Positions 1 through 9,269 of a DNA stretch of 64,000 nt are shown one piece after another. A program made the position numbers and the translations under genes. Position 1 is the stretch's first letter; each line of letters starts with the position of its first letter. Source of the stretch: Dyadobacter subterraneus (GTDB lineage: Bacteria; Bacteroidota; Bacteroidia; Cytophagales; Spirosomataceae); NCBI RefSeq assembly GCF_015221875.1, contig NZ_JACYGY010000001.1:1860001-1924000 (forward strand), in the 5' to 3' direction. The notes beneath the pieces are model-generated. The model did not search any database. It worked only from the letters and a program-made list of their open reading frames with translations, and was not told the origin of the DNA.

Positions 1-3000
1 CCTGATGATGTGAAAATCGCTTATGATGGACTGCCTGATAAACTGGACTATAACCAAAATGTAAAACCCATTTTGTCTGACAAATGTTTTGCATGCCACG
101 GACCGGATAAAGCAAAGCAAAAAGCAGGTTTGCGGCTTGATTTAAAAGAAGCGGCGTATGGAGAACTTCCCAAAAATCCGGGAAAGGTGGCGATAAATCC
201 GGGTGATCTGGCTGGCAGTGAATTCTTTAAAAGGATTATGTCGGCTGACCCTGACTATATGATGCCAACCCGTGAATCTCATTTGAGTTTAAATGCAAAG
301 GAGAAAGCGATTCTGATTAAATGGATAAAAGATGGCGCTGAATACAAACCGCATTGGGCTTTTGTGAAGCCGGAGAAACAGGAATTACCGGAAATCAAAA
401 ATACCGAATGGGTTAAAAATCCGATAGATCATTTTATTCTTGCCAAACTTGAACAGGAAAAATTAAGTCCTTCAAAGGAAGCGGGGAAGGAGTTGTTATT
501 AAGAAGATTGTCGCTTGATTTGACGGGACTGCCACCGACGCTGGATGAAATTGATATTTTCCTGAAAGATAATTCTCCAAACGCATATGAAAAACAAGTC
601 GACCGGTTATTAAAATCGCCTCATTACGGAGAAAAAATGGCGGTTGACTGGCTCGATCTTGCCCGTTTTGCAGATTCTCACGGTTACACGGTTGACAGAC
701 TCCGGGACATGTCGCCTTACCGTGATTGGGTTATTAATGCGTTCAATAAAAATATGCATTACGATCAGTTTGTGCAGTGGCAATTGGCCGGAGACCTGAT
801 GCCGAAGCCTTCAAAAGACATGATTATTGCTACGGCATTCAACCGCAATCATCAGCAAAATATGGAAGGAGGAATTGTAGAGCAGGAATTCCAAACAGAA
901 TATGTCATTGATCGTACCAATACTTTTGGTGATGCCATGCTGGGAATTTCAGTTGGCTGTGCCAAATGTCACGATCATAAATATGATCCGATTTCACAGA
1001 AGAATTATTATCAGCTTTTTAGCTTTTTTAATAATGTAAAAGAAGCAGGCCAGATTTCCTGGGATGATGCCTTACCAACACCAACGTTAATGCTGCCAAC
1101 AGATCAGCAGGAAAAAATGCTGAGGTTTATTGAATCAAAGATTACATCACAGGAAAAAGCGGTGGAAGCTGCGAAAAGTGCTTCACACCAGGATTTTGAA
1201 AAATGGATTTCGGATGGAAAATATAAAAATCTGAAAGATGAAAAAATGCCAAAATCAGGTTTGCAGGCTTACTATTCTTTTGAAAAAAGCAGTTTGAAAA
1301 ACGGCATAAATCCGAAACAAACAGGTATCATGAAAAGGGAATCCGGACAAACCGGAGACGCGCCTGTTTTTGTAACACATGAAAACGGACAAGCCATGGC
1401 CATGAACGGCGATATTTTTCTTGATCTGGATCAGACGGGCGTTTTCCGGAAATCACAACCTTTTAGTATCAGTGTCTGGGTCAATATCCCGAAAGAACTT
1501 AAAGAAGGCGTTATTCTGCATAAGTCTCAGGCTGAAAGATTGTATAATTTCAGAGGCTATCATTTGTATTTGAAAAATGACCGGTTGGAACTAAATATGG
1601 CTCACACGGCGCCTTCGAATGCGATAACCCGAATTTCGAATAAAGGCACTCCAAGAGACAAATGGATTCAGCTTGCTGTTACTTACGACGGTTCTTCAAA
1701 GGCCAAGGGTTTCAATTTATTTCTGGATGGAAATAAAATGGCAATGGAAACAACAATGGATCAGTTGACAAAAGATATTCTTTTCAAAACAGACAAACAG
1801 CCGGGTTTACAAATTGGCGGATGGTGGCGCGGACTGGGTTTTAAAGGTGGAAAAGTTGATGATATCAGTGTTTACAACCGCGTGCTTACGGATTTTGAAA
1901 TAAAAATTCTGGCGAATAAAAATTCCTGGTCTGATATAACTTCAAAGTCTCAAAACCAGCTTTCCGGCACGGATATGACGATTTTGGAAAATTATTATCT
2001 AAGCTCGGTTTCTCCATCGGTTGCTAAGGCTGAATTGGAATTAATGCAAACAAGAACGACGAAATCGGATTCAACGGAAAATATCCGTGAGCTGATGGTA
2101 ATGCAGGAAATGCCAAAACCTAAGAAAGCACACATTTTGCTCAGAGGGAATTACGATGCTTTTGGTGAAGAAGTTTTCGCTGACACACCGGAATCGATTT
2201 TGAAATTTCCGAAAAATCTGCCTCGAAACAGATATGGTCTGGCGCAGTGGCTGACCAGTAACGACAATCCGCTGACCGCACGTGTTGCAGTGAACCGGTT
2301 CTGGCAAAATTTCTTTGGAACTGGTCTTGTCAAAACGACGGAAGATTTTGGAAATCAGGGAGAAATGCCGAGTCATCCCGAATTGCTGGACTATTTGGCG
2401 ATCAATTTCCGGGAATCTGGATGGGATGTGAAAAAGCTTAACAGGATGATTGTTATGTCGGCAGCATATCGCCAGGATTCCCGTGCAACAAAAGAAATGC
2501 GGGAAAAAGATCCGGAAAATCGTTGGTTGGCTCACGGTCCGTCGGGAAGAATAAGCGCGGAAATGATTCGTGATAATGCGTTGATGGCGAGCGGCTTGAT
2601 TAATAAAAAAATTGGTGGTGAAAGTGTAAAACCTTACCAGCCAGAAGGTTTGTGGGAAATTAATAATACAACGTACAAAGCGGATTCCGGAAACGCGGTT
2701 TACCGAAGAAGTCTTTACGTAATTGTGAAAAGATCAGTACCAAATCCTACATTGGCAACTTTTGATGCTGGTTCCCGAAGTTTTTGTGTGGTGAGAAGAC
2801 AAAAAACAAACACGCCTTTGCAGGCACTTGTCACGCTTAATGATCCGACTTTTGTTGAAGCAGCAAAAGTTTTGGGTATGCAAATGTCGATGGCAGAAAA
2901 TTCTAAAACAGCGATTACTGATACTTACAGAAAGCTCACCGGACATTTTCCACTGCCGCTGGAAGTGATTTTGTTGCAGAAAATGTATGAATCAGAATAT

Positions 3001-3153
3001 CGGCGGTTTCAGAATAATCCTAAAAAGGCAGCCGGTTGGCTTGATGCTGGTCAGTATCGTATCAATAAAAAAGTGGATACTGCAAAAATCGCTGCGAATG
3101 CTGTGGTTGCCAGCACTATATTAAACTCAGATGCGTCTTTAACCAAGAGATAA
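1..3153 (+). CDS. PSD1/DUF1553 planctomycete-type cytochrome c domain protein with LamG insert (5' end cut)
   Basis: The frame is open to the left window edge. The first possible start is a GTG at position 10, so the true start and any signal peptide probably lie outside. Numbering from that GTG, a heme-type CFACH motif sits at residues 26-30, followed by a DUF1549-like region (about 134-345) with a second CAKCH at 317-321. A LamG/concanavalin-like domain spans about 417-637 and a DUF1553 region about 725-1010. Such proteins are abundant in Planctomycetes and polysaccharide-degrading Bacteroidota, and are thought to be periplasmic or outer-membrane redox proteins. The next gene begins 1 nt after the stop and encodes the usual DUF1501 partner. 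Exact biochemical function is unknown. Confidence 0.85.
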   Translation, partial: PDDVKIAYDGLPDKLDYNQNVKPILSDKCFACHGPDKAKQKAGLRLDLKEAAYGELPKNPGKVAINPGDLAGSEFFKRIMSADPDYMMPTRESHLSLNAKEKAILIKWIKDGAEYKPHWAFVKPEKQELPEIKNTEWVKNPIDHFILAKLEQEKLSPSKEAGKELLLRRLSLDLTGLPPTLDEIDIFLKDNSPNAYEKQVDRLLKSPHYGEKMAVDWLDLARFADSHGYTVDRLRDMSPYRDWVINAFNKNMHYDQFVQWQLAGDLMPKPSKDMIIATAFNRNHQQNMEGGIVEQEFQTEYVIDRTNTFGDAMLGISVGCAKCHDHKYDPISQKNYYQLFSFFNNVKEAGQISWDDALPTPTLMLPTDQQEKMLRFIESKITSQEKAVEAAKSASHQDFEKWISDGKYKNLKDEKMPKSGLQAYYSFEKSSLKNGINPKQTGIMKRESGQTGDAPVFVTHENGQAMAMNGDIFLDLDQTGVFRKSQPFSISVWVNIPKELKEGVILHKSQAERLYNFRGYHLYLKNDRLELNMAHTAPSNAITRISNKGTPRDKWIQLAVTYDGSSKAKGFNLFLDGNKMAMETTMDQLTKDILFKTDKQPGLQIGGWWRGLGFKGGKVDDISVYNRVLTDFEIKILANKNSWSDITSKSQNQLSGTDMTILENYYLSSVSPSVAKAELELMQTRTTKSDSTENIRELMVMQEMPKPKKAHILLRGNYDAFGEEVFADTPESILKFPKNLPRNRYGLAQWLTSNDNPLTARVAVNRFWQNFFGTGLVKTTEDFGNQGEMPSHPELLDYLAINFRESGWDVKKLNRMIVMSAAYRQDSRATKEMREKDPENRWLAHGPSGRISAEMIRDNALMASGLINKKIGGESVKPYQPEGLWEINNTTYKADSGNAVYRRSLYVIVKRSVPNPTLATFDAGSRSFCVVRRQKTNTPLQALVTLNDPTFVEAAKVLGMQMSMAENSKTAITDTYRKLTGHFPLPLEVILLQKMYESEYRRFQNNPKKAAGWLDAGQYRINKKVDTAKIAANAVVASTILNSDASLTKR

Positions 3154-3154
3154 T

Positions 3155-4666
3155 ATGTCACATCATCACGACGAAGAATTCAGATTAAATACACCGGAAT
3201 TTAATGAGCTGAATAAAAAACTGGACAGGCGCCACTTTCTGACCAAAACTTCCCTTGGATTGGGCGCGCTTGCGATGGGTTCTTTGTTTGGAGCGGAAAA
3301 ACTTTTAGGTTCGATTCCAAAAACACCGGAAAATGTTCCGAATCTGGAAGAGGAAATTTTAAAGGCATTACCACATATTGCGCCAAAAGCGAAACGGGTT
3401 GTATACCTTTTTATGAGCGGCGGTCCGTCTCAATTTGAAACCTTTGATTATAAGCCAAAACTGGTTGATCTCGCCGGACAAAATCTTCCTGATTCGGTAA
3501 GAAAAGGGCAGAGGTTAACGGGAATGAGCGCAAATCAAAGTGCACTTCCGATGGTACCCTCGATTTATAAATTTAACCAGCATGGTAAGAGTGGAACCTG
3601 GATCAGCGAATTGATGCCGCACACCGCCAAGGTTGTGGACGAACTTTGTATAATCAAATCGATTCATTCAGAAGCGATTAACCATGACCCCGCAATTACA
3701 TTTTTTCAAACCGGAAATCAGTTGCCGGGCAGGCCATCGATTGGTTCCTGGGTGAGTTATGGGTTAGGTTCTGACAATCAGAATCTTCCAACTTTTATTG
3801 TTTTGGTTTCAAAAAACGGCTCGAAAGATCAGCCGTTGTATGCGCGTTTATGGGGAAATGGTTTTTTGCCATCAAAACATCAGGGTGTACAATTCAGATC
3901 AGGAAAAGATCCGGTTTTGTTTTTGAATAATCCTGAGGGCTACGACGGCGCCGACCGTAAGGAAATGCTGGAATATTTGTCAAAATTAAATCAGATTCAA
4001 AACCAGGCTTACGGCGATCCGGAAGTTGATGCGAGGATTGCACAATATGAAATGGCTTACCGGATGCAGACTTCTGTGCCGGAAGTTATGAACACTGATG
4101 ACGAACCGGATGAAGTTTTTGAACTTTACGGACCTGACAGCCGGGATTCTGGAACCTATGCTGCGAATTGTATTTTGGCAAGAAAATTACTCGAAAAGGA
4201 TGTGAAATTTGTTCAGCTTTACCATCAGGGATGGGATAATCACGGCGGACTTCCCAAAGGGATTGCGCATCAATGTAAAAATACGGATCAGGCAACAGCG
4301 GCTTTGGTAATGGATTTAAAACGAAGAGGTTTGCTGGAAGATACGCTGGTAATTTGGGGAGGAGAATTCGGTAGGACGGTTTATTCGCAAGGAAAGCTAA
4401 CAGCAGATGATTACGGAAGAGATCATCATCCGCGCTGTTTCACGATGTGGATGGCGGGAGCAGGTGTGAAACCCGGAATCAGTTATGGTGAAACTGATGA
4501 TTTTAGTTACAACATCGTAAAAGATCCCGTACATGTGCACGATTTTCAGGCAACCTTAATGCACTTGATGGGCGTGGATCATGAAAGATTAACTTATAAA
4601 TATCAGGGCAGAAGATTCCGGCTTACTGATGTGCATGGAAATGTGGTGAAAGATATTTTGAGCTAA
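3155..4666 (+). CDS. DUF1501 domain-containing protein with Tat-like signal
   Basis: This 503-residue protein starts 1 nt after the PSD1 gene, so the two are probably translated together. Residues 25-33 read RRHFLTKTS and are followed by a hydrophobic Gly/Ala/Leu stretch, a twin-arginine-like signal, so export to the periplasm is likely. The rest matches the DUF1501 family (alkaline-phosphatase/sulfatase-like fold), including the segments VVYLFMSGGPSQFETFD and GGEFGRT. DUF1501 genes are habitually paired with PSD1 cytochrome genes in Bacteroidota and Planctomycetes. The pairing suggests a joint redox or hydrolytic role outside the cytoplasm, but no reaction is established. Confidence 0.88.
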   Translation: MSHHHDEEFRLNTPEFNELNKKLDRRHFLTKTSLGLGALAMGSLFGAEKLLGSIPKTPENVPNLEEEILKALPHIAPKAKRVVYLFMSGGPSQFETFDYKPKLVDLAGQNLPDSVRKGQRLTGMSANQSALPMVPSIYKFNQHGKSGTWISELMPHTAKVVDELCIIKSIHSEAINHDPAITFFQTGNQLPGRPSIGSWVSYGLGSDNQNLPTFIVLVSKNGSKDQPLYARLWGNGFLPSKHQGVQFRSGKDPVLFLNNPEGYDGADRKEMLEYLSKLNQIQNQAYGDPEVDARIAQYEMAYRMQTSVPEVMNTDDEPDEVFELYGPDSRDSGTYAANCILARKLLEKDVKFVQLYHQGWDNHGGLPKGIAHQCKNTDQATAALVMDLKRRGLLEDTLVIWGGEFGRTVYSQGKLTADDYGRDHHPRCFTMWMAGAGVKPGISYGETDDFSYNIVKDPVHVHDFQATLMHLMGVDHERLTYKYQGRRFRLTDVHGNVVKDILS

Positions 4667-4743
4667 ATCATTGATTATCATGTGCGGTAGCGCCGAAATA
4701 TGTAGAAAGCCTCAGACCATACCGTGTTGCCCAAGGTGCCTAA

Positions 4744-6639
4744 TTACTTTGTCGGGGCAGTTTCAGGATCTTTTCCAAGTATGGCTTCCTTAACAAAATT
4801 GCTGTCCCAGGAATGGTCATTGTCAGAAAAACTGAGCAGTAAATCATTTTGTAATAGCTTTTCCTGAATCGCAATTTCGTCCTTTGAATTAAGCGCATAT
4901 TCTTTCAGGTCATGCCGCGACGAGGCAAGTTTTGCCAATGCTTTTTCATCAAACTTGATGAATTTTTGTCCCTGGCGTGTTGCTGTATGTTTTCTGAAAC
5001 CAAGTTCTCCAAGCGCATCCACAGCAAGTTGAACTGCGGTATACAGCGTTTCCCGATAAACATTGGTAACACCGGTTTCCATCAAATCATGTGCGTCAAA
5101 TCGGTTACGGGCGCGTGCCAGAATTTTAATATGTGGGAAATGTTTTCTGACCGTATGAACCAGAGTGCTGTTAATATCCGGGGAATCAATGGCAGCAATT
5201 AAGATTTTCGCGCTTTCGATACCGGCGGATTTAAGCATATCAATTCTAGTCGCGTCACCATAATAAACTTTAAAACCCATGCGTCTCAACAATTCCACCT
5301 GATCCGGATTGTTGTCCAGAATGGTTGCCGCAATGCCATTTGCTCGTAATAGTCTTCCAATAGTGCTTCCGAAATGCCCAAAACCTGCGACAATCACTTC
5401 ATGATGCTCATCAATAACATCACCTGGTTTCTCAACAGGCTTTTCCTTAATACCAAAATAAGGATGAATAAATTTTTCATGCATCAAAAGAAGAAGCGGC
5501 GTTGTCATCATACTGATCGCCGTTATCGCCGTCAATTTTCCAATCCATTCTTCGTCGATGATGTTGAGCTGACCGGTAAATGAAAGTAATACAAAGGCAA
5601 ATTCTCCCACCTGACTCAATCCAAGGGCAAAGAGGAAATTTTGATCGTTGTTCAGTTTGTATATTTTTCCAATACCAAAAAGGACAATGAATTTGATAAA
5701 CAAAACGAGCAAAACCAGCGTTGCGATTTGCATAGGAGCTTCCTGAATAAGTTGAAAATTAATCGACGCACCAACGCCCATAAAAAATAAACCCAGTAAA
5801 AGTCCTTTAAACGGATCAATATCGCTTTCAAGCTCATGCCGAAATTCGCTGTTTGCCAAAACAACACCAGCGACAAATGTGCCTAGTGCCGGACTTAAAC
5901 CTACCATTTCCATTAAAAAAGCTACGGCAACAACCAGCAAAAGTGAAGACGCCGTAAACATTTCCCGAAGTCCGGTTTTGGCAATAACACGTAGCATAGG
6001 CACGACCAAATATGTCCCGATACCATAAATGGAACCAACCGCCGCAATGACCAAAATCGTTTGAACCCAGGCCGGAAGTCCGCTTAATAAAGATGGATGC
6101 GCTTCATCGGCGACAACCGCCGTGGTAGCCAGCAAAGGTAAAATGGCCAGAATCGGGATGACTGCGATGTCCTGAAATAATAAAACAGAGAAAGACGCCT
6201 GACCAGCGGAGGTATGGGATAAACCTTTTTCTTTCAGAGTTTGCAGAACAATGGCGGTGGACGACATTGTTAATGTAAGTCCGCCTGAAACTGCGGTAGT
6301 CCACTGCCAGCCCATCAAAATAAACACAAGAGAAAGAAGAATACTGGTGCCGAAAAGTTGTGAAAATCCAAAACCGGCAATGGCTTTTCGCATTTTCCAA
6401 AATGCTGCCGGTTCCAGTTCCAGGCCGATAATGAATAACATCATGACCACGCCAAATTCTGCAACATGCATAATATCCTGGCCTTCTTTTCCAATAAACC
6501 CAAGTACGAAAGGCCCGATAATAATTCCGGAGAGCAGATAACCAAGTACGGAACTCATACCGACTTTTTTCGCGATCGGAACACAAATAACTGCTGCGCC
6601 AAGATATACCAAAGCCTGAGAAAGAAAATCGCTTGTCAT
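4744..6639 (-). CDS. CPA2-family monovalent cation:proton antiporter with TrkA-N domain (KefC-like)
   Basis: About 13 hydrophobic segments fill the first 390 residues and match the Na+/H+ exchanger fold of KefB/KefC. A Rossmann RCK domain follows, with the nucleotide-binding motif GFGHFG. The C-terminal tail is soluble. I chose the ATG at 6639 (protein MTSDFLSQAL...) over the longer frame from 6663, because this ATG overlaps the stop codon of the upstream oxidoreductase in an ATGA junction. The KefF-like neighbour supports glutathione- or electrophile-gated K+/H+ exchange, as in E. coli KefFC. Ion specificity cannot be proved from sequence. Confidence 0.9.
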   Translation of the reverse strand: MTSDFLSQALVYLGAAVICVPIAKKVGMSSVLGYLLSGIIIGPFVLGFIGKEGQDIMHVAEFGVVMMLFIIGLELEPAAFWKMRKAIAGFGFSQLFGTSILLSLVFILMGWQWTTAVSGGLTLTMSSTAIVLQTLKEKGLSHTSAGQASFSVLLFQDIAVIPILAILPLLATTAVVADEAHPSLLSGLPAWVQTILVIAAVGSIYGIGTYLVVPMLRVIAKTGLREMFTASSLLLVVAVAFLMEMVGLSPALGTFVAGVVLANSEFRHELESDIDPFKGLLLGLFFMGVGASINFQLIQEAPMQIATLVLLVLFIKFIVLFGIGKIYKLNNDQNFLFALGLSQVGEFAFVLLSFTGQLNIIDEEWIGKLTAITAISMMTTPLLLLMHEKFIHPYFGIKEKPVEKPGDVIDEHHEVIVAGFGHFGSTIGRLLRANGIAATILDNNPDQVELLRRMGFKVYYGDATRIDMLKSAGIESAKILIAAIDSPDINSTLVHTVRKHFPHIKILARARNRFDAHDLMETGVTNVYRETLYTAVQLAVDALGELGFRKHTATRQGQKFIKFDEKALAKLASSRHDLKEYALNSKDEIAIQEKLLQNDLLLSFSDNDHSWDSNFVKEAILGKDPETAPTK

Positions 6640-7235
6640 GATAGTTGGTTTTCTTTTACCCAATCATTCAGGTAGTTATATTTTTTCAAAGCCTCCAAGT
6701 CAGGATCATTATTTGTCAAATGTTCCAAAAGAAAATAATAAGCATCAGCCTGCTCATTCACCTGCTCTTTGTGAATTCTATGCGATCCGTGTGTCACAAA
6801 AGGCGGCAAATAATTCATTTTGCATAAAGTTGCAGTCTGGTCAAAAGGGGCAAGAAACTGGCGGATGGTGAAACGGTTATTCGCTTCTTTCTGATAGGAA
6901 TGCTCTGGCGCTCCGGTTGTTATAACCTGGAAAACAGATTTTCCTTTAAGTGCAATTCCTCCCGGTCCATACGCCCAGCCAGCTTCGAGAACGAGGTCAA
7001 TCCATTGTTTCAATAATGCAGGACAACTATACCAATAAATCGGATGCTGCCAGATAATGATATCATGTTCTGTCAAAAGATCTTTTTCCTTTTCAATATC
7101 AATGTTGAAATCCGGATAATGCTCATATAAGTCGTGAAAAGTTACTCCCGCAGGATAGCTGTTCACTAACATTTTATTCACCCTCGATTTTTCAAAAAGA
7201 GGGTGGGCAAATAAAATCAGTACACGATTTGACAT
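6636..7235 (-). CDS. KefF-like NAD(P)H:quinone oxidoreductase (flavodoxin fold)
   Basis: This 199-residue protein has the flavodoxin-like fold of the KefF/MdaB/NQO1 family. Visible features are the N-terminal strand ending LILFAHP, the loop WQHPIYWYSCPALLKQW, which corresponds to the flavin-contacting region, and AYGPGG. Its stop overlaps the start of the KefC-like antiporter by 4 nt (ATGA), giving translational coupling. In E. coli KefF is the ancillary FMN protein that activates KefC, and the same partnership is inferred here. No regulatory site was recognised upstream. Confidence 0.88.
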   Translation of the reverse strand: MSNRVLILFAHPLFEKSRVNKMLVNSYPAGVTFHDLYEHYPDFNIDIEKEKDLLTEHDIIIWQHPIYWYSCPALLKQWIDLVLEAGWAYGPGGIALKGKSVFQVITTGAPEHSYQKEANNRFTIRQFLAPFDQTATLCKMNYLPPFVTHGSHRIHKEQVNEQADAYYFLLEHLTNNDPDLEALKKYNYLNDWVKENQLS

Positions 7236-7267
7236 GATAATCCTTAAATGTGGACGGTAATCTGATC

Positions 7268-7987
7268 TTAAAAATATAAATCTTTTACCTTTTTCCGGCT
7301 AACAATATCCCATTCTTCAAAACGGCGTAAGGTGACAAAGGATCCAAATTGCCAGTCTGTATTGACGATCACGGCTCCGATCACAAAAATATATTTTCCG
7401 GTGAAATCCGTGCTCTTAATCATATGATCGATCATTTTTCCGGATTCTTCATAAATGATGTCAGTCGCTTCTTTAACCAAATCGTTCGAATTTAAAACCC
7501 TGTCTTTTTGATTAAAAAGAAATTCCTGTAAAGAGTGCTGCTGATAATCGTCTGCCGGTTTTGGTCCGGATTTTATCTCATCATTTTTCAACCGGTTGAG
7601 TGCAAGAATGGTTGCTCCGCAGCAGGTTGAATCGTGATTTTGGCCTACGCGAAGGATTTTGCCGGTATTGCCTTCCGCATTAATGCCAATGTGAGGCGCA
7701 TAAAAAATCATGGCGGCACCTTCTTCCGGTACGTGGTGCGCGAATGCCGTCATTCCTGTAATACCTGTAAAAGGATAGCCATTGAGTCCGCCCAGATTAA
7801 ATGGTCCAAGCATTTGTCGCCCTTCTTCGGGATATTCAATATTATTTACATCATCAGAACATACTGAATGTGCCAATAAAATCTGGTTAGGAGCAAGGCC
7901 GTAGCCTGCCACACTTTTGTAAATATTTGAAATAAAATCAGATGAGCTAACGGCGTTGGGATAGTGTTTTTGGACTTTTTCAAGCAT
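7268..7987 (-). CDS. LCIB-type (theta-class) beta-carbonic-anhydrase-like protein
   Basis: This 239-residue soluble protein resembles the limiting-CO2-inducible B/C (LCIB) family of algae and some bacteria. Candidate zinc ligands fit the family pattern Cys...His...Cys: C43 in SVCSDD, H99 in YAPHIGI and C122 or C123 in DSTCCGATI. The Gly-rich loop GGLNGYPFTGITGMTAFAHH and the segment GNTGKILRVGQ also fit. LCIB proteins fold like beta-carbonic anhydrases and some interconvert CO2 and bicarbonate. It lies 32 nt upstream of the KefF-like gene on the same strand and could be co-transcribed. Activity is inferred: some LCIB members are inactive. Confidence 0.75.
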   Translation of the reverse strand: MLEKVQKHYPNAVSSSDFISNIYKSVAGYGLAPNQILLAHSVCSDDVNNIEYPEEGRQMLGPFNLGGLNGYPFTGITGMTAFAHHVPEEGAAMIFYAPHIGINAEGNTGKILRVGQNHDSTCCGATILALNRLKNDEIKSGPKPADDYQQHSLQEFLFNQKDRVLNSNDLVKEATDIIYEESGKMIDHMIKSTDFTGKYIFVIGAVIVNTDWQFGSFVTLRRFEEWDIVSRKKVKDLYF

Positions 7988-8158
7988 AACAAGACGAATT
8001 TCTGATTGAGGAATGATTCACGATGCAAGGTTTTAATTTGATATGATAGTTTCAGGTTTTTGATTTTGAAACTGACATTATCGTAGGCTAAGCTGAAATT
8101 TTGATGGGTGTAGGTTTTAGGGAGAGAGATTTTCTACTTAAATGATTTTTTCGTGGAA

Positions 8159-8455
8159 TTGACATTTTAGCCCCGGGAATGAATTCCCGCGCTAGGATGT
8201 CGGCCATGCCTACGGCATTTAGACGGAACCTTAACGGTCATTTTTCCCCGGAATAAGTTCCAGGGTTACCATATCGGCCATGCCTACTGCATTTTTTACA
8301 ATCGAAATAAATTGGCAATCAATGATTTTAAACAGAAATCATTCAAAAAAATGTTGATTCAAGCCAATCAAACATATTCCACCAAAATCCAAATGCCTTA
8401 GGCATGACCGACATGGTAGCCGGGAAATTATTCCCGGGGTGGAAATGTCAATGGC
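8159..8455. repeat. Three copies of a 50-bp double-hairpin REP-like element
   Basis: The 508-nt gap between the carbonic anhydrase and LytTR genes carries three related units. Copies A (8171-8220) and B (8246-8295) are direct; copy C (8391-8440) is inverted. Each holds two palindromes: one of the form CCGGGAATnAATTCCCGG, and a second around ATGCCTAnGGCAT. Similarity between A and C extends outward through ATTGACATTT, so A and C form a long inverted repeat around about 170 nt. The design resembles REP/BIME elements mobilised by RAYT transposases, though none is encoded here. The remainder of the gap is AT-rich with no ORF. Confidence 0.8.
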
Positions 8456-8495
8456 CATAGAAATAATAAAAATCCATGGCCGATTAATCTAATTT

Positions 8496-9269
8496 TCAAG
8501 GTGTTTCTTCAAACCACTTTTTAAATGTCGGCACGCGCTCTTTACTAACCAGAATAAGATTGGTTGAAACCGGGTAAACCCGCATCAAAAGCCTTCCGTT
8601 AAAATATAGCTCAATATCTTTGATACAATCACGGGAAATAATAAACTGACGGTTAGCCCTAAAAAAATTAGAAGTATCCAGTTGATTTTCAAGTTCTTCA
8701 AGTGATTTGTCTAAAATGAAACTCCGGTCATCATGAAGCATAGCTGTCACAATTCCGTTCTGGATTGTGAGCCAGGCAAAATCCTGGGCTTTTAATGGAA
8801 TCAATTTATCGCGATACGGTACCAAAAAACTCCTTCGCGCATTTTTTTTATTCAGGATTTGTGAATGGACAATTTCTTCCAGCACCCTGACCTTCGCCGT
8901 TGTATTTTCCTTATTTAACTGATAATATTTGTCCATACTAAACCGCAGCAATTCCGGACGGATTGGTTTTAATAGATAATCAATACTGTTAAATTTAAAC
9001 GCACGCATAGCATATTGGTCATGTGCCGTAGTGAAAATAATCGGGCATGCTATTGAAACCTGTTCAAAAATCTCAAAACAAGTCCCGTCGCCCAATTGCA
9101 CGTCCATAAAAATCAGGTCTGGTAATGGATTGTTTTGAAGCCAGAAAATGGCCATTTCTACACTTTCCAGCATACCAACCACATTTGCCTGCGGATCCAT
9201 TTGTTGTAAAAGACCTTTCAGGTAATTCGCTGCCGGGACTTCGTCTTCAATGATTAATATATTTGTCAT
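8496..9269 (-). CDS. LytTR-family response regulator
   Basis: A 257-residue two-domain regulator. The receiver domain (1-120) has the acidic pair in IIEDE, the phospho-acceptor D56 in LIFMDVQLG and the signal Lys in LLKPIRP. The LytTR DNA-binding domain occupies about 150-255 (DFAWLTIQNGIV, then FFRANRQFIIS). It is the partner of the upstream LytS/YehU-type kinase: its ATG overlaps the kinase stop codon by 4 nt. It likely controls a small nearby regulon, but no target site could be identified. Confidence 0.93.
   Translation of the reverse strand: MTNILIIEDEVPAANYLKGLLQQMDPQANVVGMLESVEMAIFWLQNNPLPDLIFMDVQLGDGTCFEIFEQVSIACPIIFTTAHDQYAMRAFKFNSIDYLLKPIRPELLRFSMDKYYQLNKENTTAKVRVLEEIVHSQILNKKNARRSFLVPYRDKLIPLKAQDFAWLTIQNGIVTAMLHDDRSFILDKSLEELENQLDTSNFFRANRQFIISRDCIKDIELYFNGRLLMRVYPVSTNLILVSKERVPTFKKWFEETP

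Noticed and set aside
2071..2535. 154-codon leftward frame inside the PSD1 gene
   Set aside because: Opposite the conserved DUF1553 domain and without motif or start signal.
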